64,000 nt of DNA from Niastella soli (lineage in GTDB: Bacteria; Bacteroidota; Bacteroidia; Chitinophagales; Chitinophagaceae). The notes below the pieces were generated by a model. It ran no database searches. It was not told the DNA's origin and saw nothing but the letters and a program-made list of their open reading frames with translations. The position numbers and the translations under genes were made by a program. Below, in pieces: positions 16,876-25,362 of the stretch (within the stretch, counting starts at the first letter, position 1; the number at the start of each line of letters is the position of its first letter). The DNA lies in contig NZ_JAGHKO010000001.1 of the NCBI RefSeq assembly GCF_017742245.1, positions 1,393,061 to 1,457,060 of the forward strand, in the 5' to 3' direction.

Positions 16876-17475
16876 ATGAGCCAGGGAACTTTGATACAAA
16901 ATGAGACATTCAACAATATGTTGAATGATCTGCAAATACCTGACTATACACCTTCTACTACCGCTCAACAGTTAATACAGGTAGAATCGAGATATATAAA
17001 AGATCTTAAGATCAATGTGGGCAATGTGCTGAACAATACGCAATACCTGAATAAAAAGGAAGCGTTGTTACTAGCCTATGCGGTAGCGGTGAATGAAAAG
17101 TTCGATCTGTTGAAAGATACTTTCTATAAGCAATTGCAGGAAGCAGGTGCTACCGATGCCGAACTGGCTGAAATAGTTTCGTGCACTTCCCTGATGAACG
17201 CGAACAATATCTTTTACCGGTTCCGTCATTATGTGAAAAAAGATTTTTATACCAACACGCCCGCCGGTATAAAAATGAGTATTATGATGAACCCCGTATT
17301 AGGTAAAGAATTTTTTGAACTGGTGAGTCTGGTTATTTCATCGATCAATGGTTGTGAAATGTGCATTACCTCGCACGAGCAATCCATTTTACAACATGGG
17401 GGCAGCGAAAGCCGCATCCTGGAAGGAGTAAAACTGGGAGCGATAATTAAGTCGTTAATAACGGTATTAGCATAA
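16876..17475 (+). CDS. ahpD: AhpD-like carboxymuconolactone decarboxylase family protein
   Basis: 199 residues, all-helical. The AhpD active site CxxC...H is present: Cys160, Cys163 and His167 in NGCEMCITSHEQ. AhpD proteins have weak peroxidase activity and can pass electrons to AhpC. Two tandem helical AhpD-like halves are likely, with the functional motif in the second. It starts 73 bp after ahpC with a terminator-like hairpin between, so it is partly co-transcribed with ahpC and shares its OxyR control. Confidence 0.88.
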   Translation: MSQGTLIQNETFNNMLNDLQIPDYTPSTTAQQLIQVESRYIKDLKINVGNVLNNTQYLNKKEALLLAYAVAVNEKFDLLKDTFYKQLQEAGATDAELAEIVSCTSLMNANNIFYRFRHYVKKDFYTNTPAGIKMSIMMNPVLGKEFFELVSLVISSINGCEMCITSHEQSILQHGGSESRILEGVKLGAIIKSLITVLA

Positions 17476-17476
17476 T

Positions 17477-17511
17477 CGTGAAACGGTAAACGTGAAACGT
17501 GAAAGGTGAAC
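17477..17511. repeat. Heptamer tandem repeat (CGTGAAA)
   Basis: Five consecutive 7-mers: CGTGAAA, CGGTAAA, CGTGAAA, CGTGAAA, GGTGAAC. It lies between the convergent ahpD and ROK genes. The same motif on the other strand makes up the array at 32461-32488. Confidence 0.7.
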
Positions 17512-17551
17512 CTCCGCCAATAGGCTAGACTCACCTTTCGCATTTTTCGTT

Positions 17552-18463
17552 CTAAGCAACTAATGCTGCGGCGCCAAATACGCCGGCACTGTCGCCCAGA
17601 CTGGGTTTTAGTATTTGTACATCAACCCGGTTATTAAAAATGAATTTGTGCAGTGATTCCATACCGGCTGTATAAATGCTGTCGATATTGCCTACGCCAC
17701 CACCTACCACAATCACATCGGGATCGAGGAGATTAGTAATTACGGAAACGGCTTTTCCAAAGAAATGATTCAGCCGATCGATAGTTTTAATGGCTGCGGG
17801 ATCGTTACCCTGCAGGGCATGGGCCAGAATGTCTTTTAAAGAAAGCATGGAGCCGGTAATACTTTTATAATACCGTTGCAAACCGGGTCCCGATAAAACG
17901 GTTTCCACACAACCAGTTTGTCCACAATAGCAGGAGCCACCTGATTCATCGAGGAAATTATGGCCCCATTCGCCGGCAATGCCGTGTTTGCCATTCCACA
18001 CATGACCATTTATCACAATACCACCGCCAACACCGGTACCCATAATTATCCCGAATACTACCTGCGCATTGGGTGCTTTTTCTTTTACCACACCCCAATG
18101 GGTTTCAGCTAATGCAAAACAGTTGGCATCGTTGGCCAGTACACAGGGAATACCCAGTTTTTCTTCCAGGTCTTTTTTCAACGGCTGGCCATTCAGGGCC
18201 GTGCTATTGCAATTTTTCATGGTTTGCAATATGGGGTCAAGCACGCCGGGGGTACCCAGCCCAATGCGGGTGGGTTGCATGCCCGATTGCTTTTTCATCT
18301 GTTGCACCAGGTTATCTATCTGGCCAATGATGTGTTCGTAGCCTTTATAGCCTTCCGTGTCTATACGCGTTCTTAGAATAGGTTGAGGATTATCTAATGA
18401 AGGCACAATGACACCTTCTATTTTGGTTCCTCCCAGATCGATACCCCAGAGTGGTTGCGTCAT
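17552..18463 (-). CDS. ROK family sugar kinase
   Basis: 303 residues. The ATP-binding motif GIDLGGTKIEG starts at residue 7, the catalytic aspartate is Asp112 in LANDANC, the second phosphate motif is IMGTGVGGGIV (about 140-150) and the ROK zinc site is His168 with Cys178, Cys180 and Cys185 (CYCGQTGC). No DNA-binding domain is present, so it is a kinase (glucokinase, fructokinase or N-acetylhexosamine kinase), not a repressor. It begins 24 bp after kdsB and probably shares its transcript. The exact substrate is not deducible. Confidence 0.92.
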   Translation of the reverse strand: MTQPLWGIDLGGTKIEGVIVPSLDNPQPILRTRIDTEGYKGYEHIIGQIDNLVQQMKKQSGMQPTRIGLGTPGVLDPILQTMKNCNSTALNGQPLKKDLEEKLGIPCVLANDANCFALAETHWGVVKEKAPNAQVVFGIIMGTGVGGGIVINGHVWNGKHGIAGEWGHNFLDESGGSCYCGQTGCVETVLSGPGLQRYYKSITGSMLSLKDILAHALQGNDPAAIKTIDRLNHFFGKAVSVITNLLDPDVIVVGGGVGNIDSIYTAGMESLHKFIFNNRVDVQILKPSLGDSAGVFGAAALVA

Positions 18464-18487
18464 GGTAATGGTTGTTTTAAGCGATCG

Positions 18488-19213
18488 TTATAAAAGCCGG
18501 GCTGCTCTTTCCAGGTCTTCCGGAGTGTCAATTTCAACACCCATGTATTCCGTTACTACCATTTTTAATGGTACGCCGTTCTCGAGATAACGGAGACATT
18601 CAATTTTTTCAGCTGCTTCCAATGGGGTCATAGGCCAGGTGGTAAAGCTCATGAGGGCGTCTTTGCGAAAGGCATATACACCAATATGTTCATAATAGGT
18701 GATCTTCGCCTCGTTATTGCGGGGATAGGGAATAATGCTTCTGCTAAAGAAGAGCGAGTTCATATTTTTATCAACCGCTACTTTCACATAATTAGGGTCA
18801 GTGATAAATTGTGGCTCTTTCAACACCTGCATCAGGGAGGCTACCTGCACTTTTTCACCGGCCTGACCTTCAAAAACCTGCAATAATTTCTGTAACGGTT
18901 CTTTTTTCACAAAGGGTTCATCACCCTGTACATTTACTACAATATCGGTTTCTATATCGGCCACCGCCTCGGCAATGCGGTCGCTGCCACTTTCATGTTG
19001 TTGACGGCTCATACAGGCTTTGCCGCCATTAGATACGATCTCATTATAAATAATATCACTATCTGTTACCACCCATACTTCGTCAAATAAACCTGTGGCT
19101 ACGGTATTATCATAGGTATGTCGAATAACAGTTTTGGTTCCCAGTAGCTGCATCAATTTGGCAGGAAACCGGGTTGCCGCATAGCGGGCCGGGATCATTG
19201 CAATTTTTTTCAT
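18488..19213 (-). CDS. kdsB: 3-deoxy-manno-octulosonate cytidylyltransferase (CMP-Kdo synthetase)
   Basis: 241 residues, typical of KdsB. It activates Kdo with CTP to CMP-Kdo for lipopolysaccharide inner core synthesis in the cytoplasm. Family signatures: N-terminal IPARYAATRFPAKLM, then RQQHESGSDRIAE and NVQGDEPFV, and late EKIECLRYLENG. It is first in a probable two-gene unit with the ROK kinase. A KdnB-type Kdo oxidase gene lies about 5 kb away on the same strand, so CMP-8-amino-Kdo may also be a product. Confidence 0.96.
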   Translation of the reverse strand: MKKIAMIPARYAATRFPAKLMQLLGTKTVIRHTYDNTVATGLFDEVWVVTDSDIIYNEIVSNGGKACMSRQQHESGSDRIAEAVADIETDIVVNVQGDEPFVKKEPLQKLLQVFEGQAGEKVQVASLMQVLKEPQFITDPNYVKVAVDKNMNSLFFSRSIIPYPRNNEAKITYYEHIGVYAFRKDALMSFTTWPMTPLEAAEKIECLRYLENGVPLKMVVTEYMGVEIDTPEDLERAARLL

Positions 19214-19268
19214 CGGGATAAAGATAAGAAATGCCGCCTTGAATGTGGGATAAACGCTGTCATTTCAT

Positions 19269-19276
19269 TATATTTG
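19269..19276 (+). promoter_or_regulatory. -7 element before the ATP-grasp operon
   Basis: TATATTTG fits TAnnTTTG, 67 bp before the ATG at 19344. A good -33 TTG at normal spacing was not found. Confidence 0.4.
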
Positions 19277-19343
19277 GATAGATCCCGTTTTTCCCCTTCA
19301 GCGATTTGCCTGCCAACATTTAAGAATACCAAAACTAATCTGT

Positions 19344-20792
19344 ATGCAAGCTACCGAATTGCTAAGGAATTACTATGTGGATACCAATACATGGGATGAA
19401 ATGTACAGGGATTCTTCCGTGCGAGAGCAATATCAGCGGGTGGTGGCTTTTATGCAGCAACTCGATCTGGAAGAGCTGAATAAAAAAGAAGAACTCGCCA
19501 AGCGACTGTTCATGAGCCAGGGGATTACATTCACCGTTTACAGCAGCGGTGAGGGTATAGAAAAGATCTTTCCATTTGATATTATTCCCCGCATTATTAC
19601 CGCTACAGAATGGGACCATATTGAAAAGGGCATCAAACAACGACTCAGCGCCCTAAACCTTTTTTTAAAAGACGTATATCACAATCAGTTTATATTAAAA
19701 GATGGGGTAGTGCCTATTGAAATGATATACAGTTGTCCGCATTATTTGCGGGAAATGTATAACCTGCCGGTCCCCTACGATTTGTATGTGCATATTGCCG
19801 GCATCGATCTCATTCGCAATAACGACGGGTCGTTTTACATTCTGGAAGATAACCTGAGAACGCCAAGCGGCGTAAGTTATATGCTGGAAAACAGGGAGAT
19901 CACCAAGCGCATTTTCCCCGATCTGCTGCCACAGAACAACGTACGAAGTGTAATAGAATATCCTAATATTTTACATAAGAATCTGGTTTCCCTTTCACCC
20001 CGTCAAATTGCCAATCCTACCATTGTATTACTAACGCCAGGTATTTATAATTCTGCCTATTTTGAACATACTACTTTGGCGCGGTTAATGGGAGTTGAAC
20101 TGGTAGAAGGCCGCGACCTGGTTGTGGATAACCACCGGGTGTATATGAAAACCACGTTCGGGCTGCAACAAGTTGATGTTATTTACCGCCGGGTCGATGA
20201 TGAATTTCTTGACCCGCTGACTTTTAATCCCAACAGTGTACTTGGCGTTTCAGGAATAATGAATGCCTACCGTAAGGGGAATGTAGCTATCGTAAATGCG
20301 GTAGGAAACGGGGTGGCCGATGACAAGGCTATTTATTGTTACGTGCCTGATATGATCCGTTATTACCTTAACGAAGAACCAATATTAAAAAATGTACCCA
20401 CCTATAGGTTAGATAACCCCGAACACCGGGAATATGTTTTCAACAACATTACCAATATGGTGGTAAAGAAAACCAATGAAAGTGGCGGCTATGGAATGTT
20501 AATGGGCAATAATACCAGTGATGAGGAAATACGGGAATACTGTGCAGCTATAAAAAAAGATCCGCGCCAGTTTATTGCTCAGCCTATTATCAGTTTGTCA
20601 TCGGCACCCTGCTATATGCAGGGAAAATTACAACCACGCCGGGTTGATTTACGACCATATGCATTATGCGGGCCTGATGGTATCGAAATAGTTCCGGGCG
20701 GTTTAACCCGGGTGGCTTTGCGTGAAGGCTCGCTGGTTGTGAATTCATCTCAAGGTGGAGGAAGTAAAGATACATGGGTGCTGTCTGCGTGA
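19344..20792 (+). CDS. Circularly permuted ATP-grasp type 2 protein (DUF404/DUF407)
   Basis: 482 residues, the usual length. This is the first gene of the widespread three-gene set ATP-grasp, alpha-E, transglutaminase. Motifs include the DNLRTPSGVSYMLENR stretch at about residues 170-185, the KTNESGGYGMLMG nucleotide-binding loop near residue 375 and the PHYLREMYN motif near residue 130. ATP-grasp enzymes ligate a carboxylate to an amine through an acylphosphate. This family is predicted to make small peptides or tag proteins, without a confirmed product. Cytoplasmic. Confidence 0.93.
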   Translation: MQATELLRNYYVDTNTWDEMYRDSSVREQYQRVVAFMQQLDLEELNKKEELAKRLFMSQGITFTVYSSGEGIEKIFPFDIIPRIITATEWDHIEKGIKQRLSALNLFLKDVYHNQFILKDGVVPIEMIYSCPHYLREMYNLPVPYDLYVHIAGIDLIRNNDGSFYILEDNLRTPSGVSYMLENREITKRIFPDLLPQNNVRSVIEYPNILHKNLVSLSPRQIANPTIVLLTPGIYNSAYFEHTTLARLMGVELVEGRDLVVDNHRVYMKTTFGLQQVDVIYRRVDDEFLDPLTFNPNSVLGVSGIMNAYRKGNVAIVNAVGNGVADDKAIYCYVPDMIRYYLNEEPILKNVPTYRLDNPEHREYVFNNITNMVVKKTNESGGYGMLMGNNTSDEEIREYCAAIKKDPRQFIAQPIISLSSAPCYMQGKLQPRRVDLRPYALCGPDGIEIVPGGLTRVALREGSLVVNSSQGGGSKDTWVLSA

Positions 20793-20930
20793 ATGGTGAA
20801 TTGCCCTGTGCAGAGGTGCCTCATCGCGCTGGAAAACAGATAAATGGAACGCTGAACCCTTCAACTTGTAACTAAAATAATAAATCCGGATTCCGCGCTA
20901 TAAAAGTGGGCTGGATGTAAACCAAGATCG

Positions 20931-21866
20931 ATGCTAAGTAGAGTAGCCGATAGTTTATACTGGATGAGCCGCTATATTGAACGTAGCGATGGTATTTTGC
21001 GAATGCTAAAGGTCAATTATATGTATTCGCAGGATAGCGTCAATGAATTTTCCTGGAAACCGGTGTTGCGCCTGTTCACGTATTTGGAGGAACCGGAAAC
21101 CAAACAGCTGGAAACAAACCCACGCGCCATTTTGAAATTCATTGTAACCGACAAGAGCAACCCAAACGCTATTGTAAATATTGTGACCCGTGCCCGTGAA
21201 AATGCACGCAGTGTGCAAGACCACATTACCAAAGAACTATGGCAATGTTTGAATGATTATTATCATACCACCAAAGAAGACTGGTTACCCAAGTGGTTAC
21301 AGAAAGACGATCCCATTACTATTCTAGACGTATTAATAAAACAGGGATTATTGTACTATGGTACGGCCGATATTACCATGTCGCGCGGCGAGGGTTATTC
21401 ATTTATGAATATTGGTAAGTTTCTGGAACGTGCTATTCTATCGGTTGATCTGTTGAACGTGCGGTTCATAGATAACAAGTATGATATCGATACGGTGGCC
21501 GATGCACCATACTGGAAGTATTTATTATTATCCATAGCAGGGTTCGAATTATACCTGAAAACCTATCGCTCCGGTTTTGATGCCCGTAATGTGGTTGAAC
21601 AGGTTGTGTTGAACAATCATTTTCCCCGATCAATTATTTATTCAATTACCCGGTTACAACGATATTTCGATCGCCTAAAGCAGGAAGGTCAGGTGAATAA
21701 CTACCAACAACTCGATTTTATGATTGGAAAACTGTTGAGCAAGGTGCGGTATTCAACAGCAGAAACCATCATTAGTCAAAACCTTCACCAGTATTTAATT
21801 GACATTAAAAATGATCTGTACGCCATTGCCAATGCAATGAACCAATGCTGTTTTGCATATTCTTAA
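20931..21866 (+). CDS. Alpha-E domain protein (DUF403)
   Basis: 311 residues, entirely helical. The N-terminus LSRVADSLYWMSRYIERSD is diagnostic of the alpha-E family, which keeps conserved glutamates in a helical bundle and is always found near the ATP-grasp partner. It is probably a structural or catalytic companion of that enzyme. The gap to the ATP-grasp gene is 138 bp and to the transglutaminase 32 bp, all rightward. No membrane span or signal is visible. The molecular function is unknown. Confidence 0.93.
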   Translation: MLSRVADSLYWMSRYIERSDGILRMLKVNYMYSQDSVNEFSWKPVLRLFTYLEEPETKQLETNPRAILKFIVTDKSNPNAIVNIVTRARENARSVQDHITKELWQCLNDYYHTTKEDWLPKWLQKDDPITILDVLIKQGLLYYGTADITMSRGEGYSFMNIGKFLERAILSVDLLNVRFIDNKYDIDTVADAPYWKYLLLSIAGFELYLKTYRSGFDARNVVEQVVLNNHFPRSIIYSITRLQRYFDRLKQEGQVNNYQQLDFMIGKLLSKVRYSTAETIISQNLHQYLIDIKNDLYAIANAMNQCCFAYS

Positions 21867-21898
21867 ATCAAGTACAGATTTTGTATTTTTAACCAACC

Positions 21899-22864
21899 AT
21901 GCCACAATTCAAAATTCATCATGTTACAAGGTATACGTACGAGGTTCCGGTTCGCGATAGTGCCAACCAGATCATTTTATTCCCAGTAAAAGATGAGTTT
22001 CAGACAGTACTTAAACAGGACCTTACTATTACCGGCGAGCCGGCCGTGGATATATATAAAGATTATTATGGTAACGAAGTGGGCTCCTTTATGTTTGCCG
22101 ATGCACATACCGAACTGAAGATTGACTCAAAAATTGAAGTAGTTACCCAACCGCGGCCATTGCCTACCGATTCAGTCCCAAAAGAAGAACAATGGAATAG
22201 TTTACAGGCTATCAGGTCCCAAGTACCGTTTATAGATTTTTTGAAACAGGAATCCTGTGATGTGGTGGATGAAATAAAACGGGATACTCAGGTGGGGCAA
22301 TACTTAAAGGTTACGCCGCTGACAGCTGCCCAAAAACTGAATGAGTATGTTTACCAGGAATTTCAATATATAAAAGGGGTTACCAGCGTAGAAACTACCC
22401 CAGATGAAATATGGAAGCTGAAAGCCGGTGTTTGTCAGGATTTTGCCCATATTTTATTGGTTATGCTACGCATGACAGGCATTCCAGCCCGCTATGTAAG
22501 CGGATATATATGTCCGAACCACAACGGTATGCGGGGTGAAGGCGCCACACATGCCTGGGTAGAGGCCTATATCCCCAATTATGGGTGGCTGGGTTTAGAT
22601 CCCACTAATAATTGTTTTGTAAAAGACCTTCATGTTCGCCTGGCAGTAGGCCGCAGCTTCAGCGATTGTTCACCCGTAAAGGGAACATACAAAGGCACCT
22701 CCAACCACAGCCTGGAAGTGGGCGTATCGGTAAGTTATGAAGATGGCCATGTGCAGGACGATCATGCTACGGTATTAACGGCACAGCCGAATACAAACGG
22801 GCTACAAAAGAGCGATGAAAACTCTTACAGACGATACCTGGAGATGATACAGCAACAGCAATAA
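21899..22864 (+). CDS. Transglutaminase-like cysteine peptidase family protein
   Basis: 321 residues. The N-terminal bacterial transglutaminase-like domain (about 1-85, starts FKIHHVTRYTYE) precedes a papain-fold core with the catalytic triad visible: Cys in AGVCQDFAHI (about residue 180), His in THAWVEAYIP (about 220) and Asp in GLDPTNN (about 235). As third gene of the ATP-grasp/alpha-E set, it is likely a peptidase or amide-exchange enzyme acting on the ATP-grasp product. The product itself is unknown. Confidence 0.93.
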   Translation: MPQFKIHHVTRYTYEVPVRDSANQIILFPVKDEFQTVLKQDLTITGEPAVDIYKDYYGNEVGSFMFADAHTELKIDSKIEVVTQPRPLPTDSVPKEEQWNSLQAIRSQVPFIDFLKQESCDVVDEIKRDTQVGQYLKVTPLTAAQKLNEYVYQEFQYIKGVTSVETTPDEIWKLKAGVCQDFAHILLVMLRMTGIPARYVSGYICPNHNGMRGEGATHAWVEAYIPNYGWLGLDPTNNCFVKDLHVRLAVGRSFSDCSPVKGTYKGTSNHSLEVGVSVSYEDGHVQDDHATVLTAQPNTNGLQKSDENSYRRYLEMIQQQQ

Positions 22865-22884
22865 GAGAACAACAAACCTCAAAC

Positions 22885-23703
22885 TCAATAATCAGTTTTG
22901 ATATTTTTATTAAACGGAAGCTTCAATTGATAAGAAAGACTCTCATCTGTTTGTCCATCCAGTACATCCAGTCCGTATTGTAATTGTTTGGGATCGGTAT
23001 AGGCAAAAGTGCCAAAAAGCCGGTCCCACAAAGAAAAGATGTTGGCGTAGTTGGTATCGGTGAAGGGGCGTTTATAATGATGATGTACTTTGTGCATATT
23101 GGGAGAAACGAAGACCCAGCTAATGGGTTTATCGAGCCAAAGGGGAACGCGGATGTTGGCATGATTGAAGTGGGTAAAAATAGCCGACACACTCCGATAC
23201 AGGAAATACATACCAATGGAAAGCCCCATTACATATACTCCTATAATGGTGAAACATTCCCTGAAGATCCATTCACCGGGGTGGTGCCGGGTACCGGTAG
23301 TAACATCAACTTTGGTATCGCTGTGATGGATCATATGGAACTTCCACATGAACTTTACTTTGTGCATCAGATAATGCGGGGCATACTGTGCAAAGAAATC
23401 CATAAATAGTAAACCGATAATGATATTGGCCCATAGCGGCAGGTTCAGTACATATAGTAAGCCAAAATGATTATCCGTGACCCATTTACAGGCGAGGATA
23501 GTAATTGACCCTAACAGGATATTCAGGATAACAGTAGTGGTCAGGAAAATCAAGTTTATACCGGCGTGTTTATACCGTTTCCAGGAGAATGTAAAAAGCG
23601 GATAATAGCCTTCTATCAGCCAGAAAAAGACCATTCCTCCCAATAAAATGGCCATCCGTTGCCAGGAGGCAATATTCTCCCAAAAGTTCATAAAAGCATC
23701 CAT
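22885..23703 (-). CDS. Sterol desaturase/fatty acid hydroxylase family membrane protein
   Basis: 272 residues with four or five membrane helices. The di-iron histidine boxes are present: HYLMHK, FHMIHHSD, a paired histidine in TGTRHHPGEW, and NMHKVHHHYK near the C-terminus. The family hydroxylates or desaturates lipids in the membrane using O2. The substrate cannot be told from the sequence. It is convergent with the transglutaminase gene and is likely transcribed alone. Confidence 0.92.
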   Translation of the reverse strand: MDAFMNFWENIASWQRMAILLGGMVFFWLIEGYYPLFTFSWKRYKHAGINLIFLTTTVILNILLGSITILACKWVTDNHFGLLYVLNLPLWANIIIGLLFMDFFAQYAPHYLMHKVKFMWKFHMIHHSDTKVDVTTGTRHHPGEWIFRECFTIIGVYVMGLSIGMYFLYRSVSAIFTHFNHANIRVPLWLDKPISWVFVSPNMHKVHHHYKRPFTDTNYANIFSLWDRLFGTFAYTDPKQLQYGLDVLDGQTDESLSYQLKLPFNKNIKTDY

Positions 23704-23733
23704 GGAGCAAATCGTTTGTAGCAGTAATTTACA

Positions 23734-23765
23734 ATAAAAAAACCTCCCGGTATAGCGGGAGGTTT
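23734..23765 (-). terminator. Intrinsic terminator after dnaN
   Basis: AAACCTCCCG (23740-23749) pairs with CGGGAGGTTT (23756-23765). On the minus strand a T run follows (plus-strand A run from 23734), so it terminates the leftward dnaN transcript. Confidence 0.88.
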
Positions 23766-23790
23766 ATATAGCAAGATATTTAAATAGCGA

Positions 23791-24906
23791 TTATGTGTTC
23801 AACATCAATGGCATTACCAGCATCATCAGTTCTTCATTTTCATCCTGGTCGCCGGGGCGAATGATACCAGCCTTGGTTGATGTTGATAACTCCACCGTTA
23901 CATCTTCGGTATCGGTAGCGCCCAGCATTTCAATCAGGAATTTGGCGTTGAAAGCAATTTGCAGGTCTTCCCCATTGTACTGACATTTCATGCGCTCATT
24001 ACCTTCGAACGAGAAATCGATATCCTGTGCTGTTAATTGCAACTGGCTGCCGCTAATGCTTAAAACAACCTGGTTAGTGCTTTTATTACTGAAGATACCA
24101 ACGCGACGTAAAGCGCCCTGGAAATCGGTGCGGTTTACCGTCAATTTATAAGGGTTATCTGAAGGGATCACCACTTTATAATCGGGGAAACGGGCGTCAA
24201 TGAGGCGGCAGCTTAACTGCGTAGTACCATGCGTTACAAACAGGTGGTTGCTGTTATAGCTGACAGTGAGCTCATCTTCATTCAACGGCATAGCTGATTT
24301 TAACAGCGTAAGCGGTTTTTTAGGAACGATGAGGGAATCAGTTTTAGGACAGCTAACATCTGTGCGTTTGTAGCGAACCAGGCGGTGTGCGTCGGTAGCA
24401 ACGAATTGCAATCCTTTTGTATCCATTTCAAAGAAAACCCCTGTCATGGCCGGACGCAGATCATCGTTACTAACAGCGAACAATGTTTTGTTAATGGCAG
24501 TGACCAGGGCCGCTGAGGTAACCGTAAAAGAGTTGGTTTCATCGGCAACGGGGTCCTTGGGAAAGTTATCGGGGTTTTCACCCATCACTTTATACTTACC
24601 ATTATCGCTGGTTATTTCAACCGCGTAATTTTTGTCGATATTAAATGTAAGCGGTTGCTCAGGAATGTTCTTTAAAGAATCCATCAGGATCTTAGCCGGG
24701 ATACATACGCGACCTGTATCTTTCGCTTCTACCTCAAGCTGTATTTTCATTACCGTTTCAAGATCGGTTGCCACCACCGATAGTTGATTCTTTTGTACGT
24801 CAAACAAAAAATCTTCCAGGATCGGCAATACCGTATTGGCATTTATCACCCCGCTAATCTGTTGTAATTGTTTCAATAAAGCCGAAGATGAAACGATAAA
24901 CTTCAT
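23791..24906 (-). CDS. dnaN: DNA polymerase III beta subunit (sliding clamp)
   Basis: 371 residues from the ATG at 24906 (MKFIVSSSALLKQL). An upstream in-frame Met at 24951 is not used in the family. Three clamp domains of about 120 residues each follow. The ring tethers Pol III to DNA and recruits many partners. Family segments include the SGVINANTVLPILEDFL start, then KYKVMGENPDNFPK and ATDAHRLVRY in the middle domain. The gene is on its own, not beside dnaA, as is common in Bacteroidota. It lies 20 kb right of the DnaA-box cluster and is transcribed toward it. Confidence 0.98.
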   Translation of the reverse strand: MKFIVSSSALLKQLQQISGVINANTVLPILEDFLFDVQKNQLSVVATDLETVMKIQLEVEAKDTGRVCIPAKILMDSLKNIPEQPLTFNIDKNYAVEITSDNGKYKVMGENPDNFPKDPVADETNSFTVTSAALVTAINKTLFAVSNDDLRPAMTGVFFEMDTKGLQFVATDAHRLVRYKRTDVSCPKTDSLIVPKKPLTLLKSAMPLNEDELTVSYNSNHLFVTHGTTQLSCRLIDARFPDYKVVIPSDNPYKLTVNRTDFQGALRRVGIFSNKSTNQVVLSISGSQLQLTAQDIDFSFEGNERMKCQYNGEDLQIAFNAKFLIEMLGATDTEDVTVELSTSTKAGIIRPGDQDENEELMMLVMPLMLNT

Positions 24907-24926
24907 ATAACTGATTAAGATTTGAG

Positions 24927-24934
24927 CAAATATA
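24927..24934 (-). promoter_or_regulatory. -7 element of the dnaN promoter
   Basis: Minus-strand TATATTTG matches TAnnTTTG and lies 20 bp before the dnaN start at 24906. It supports the choice of that start over the longer form, whose ATG at 24951 would lie upstream of the promoter. Confidence 0.6.
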
Positions 24935-25362
24935 GGGTTCTGACTGAACAATTTACCCGCTTTTTTTAAAACACGAAATCCACAAATATGCTAACTTGCC
25001 AGCCAGCGGTATTGAAAAACCGGCACCTGAAATGTGTCCTGGCTGCCGATTTCAATACATTCCAAACCGTAGCGACGATCGGAAGGCCGTTACCCCGTTT
25101 TACTGCAAAACGGGCCATTCAAGAGGTAAACGGCCGGCCTGGTTAAGGGGGCTTTCCCACATTAAATCATAAGGCGGGTTTTCGTTAACGGGCAGCATTC
25201 GCTGAACGTAAATTTTGGTGTTATGCATTGAGCGTTAAGCTGTAAGCGGTATTGGGTATTTTTCAAAACCGTTGATTAAAAATAGCATAAACAGCAATTT
25301 TATTAGTCATATCCTGTTTATATAGGATCCCGATCTTGCATTTAAAAACAATATAACCTTAT
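24935..25362. other. Gene-free region between dnaN and the YbjN-like gene, with palindromic structure
   Basis: No convincing ORF. A nested structure lies at 25085-25135: GGCCGTTAC (25085-25093) pairs with GTAAACGGCC (25126-25135) around an inner hairpin CCCGTTTT/AAAACGGG (25094-25101 and 25107-25114). At 25001-25056 two crossing pairings are possible, AGCCAG/CTGGCT and ATTGAAA/TTTCAAT. A dyad ATCCT-N8-AGGAT (25311-25328) lies 35 bp before the next start codon and could be an operator. No known riboswitch was recognised. Confidence 0.4.

Noticed and set aside
24907-24951. Longer dnaN start (Met at 24951)
   Set aside because: The extra 15 residues are not part of the clamp family and the TATATTTG promoter element (24927-24934) lies inside that stretch.
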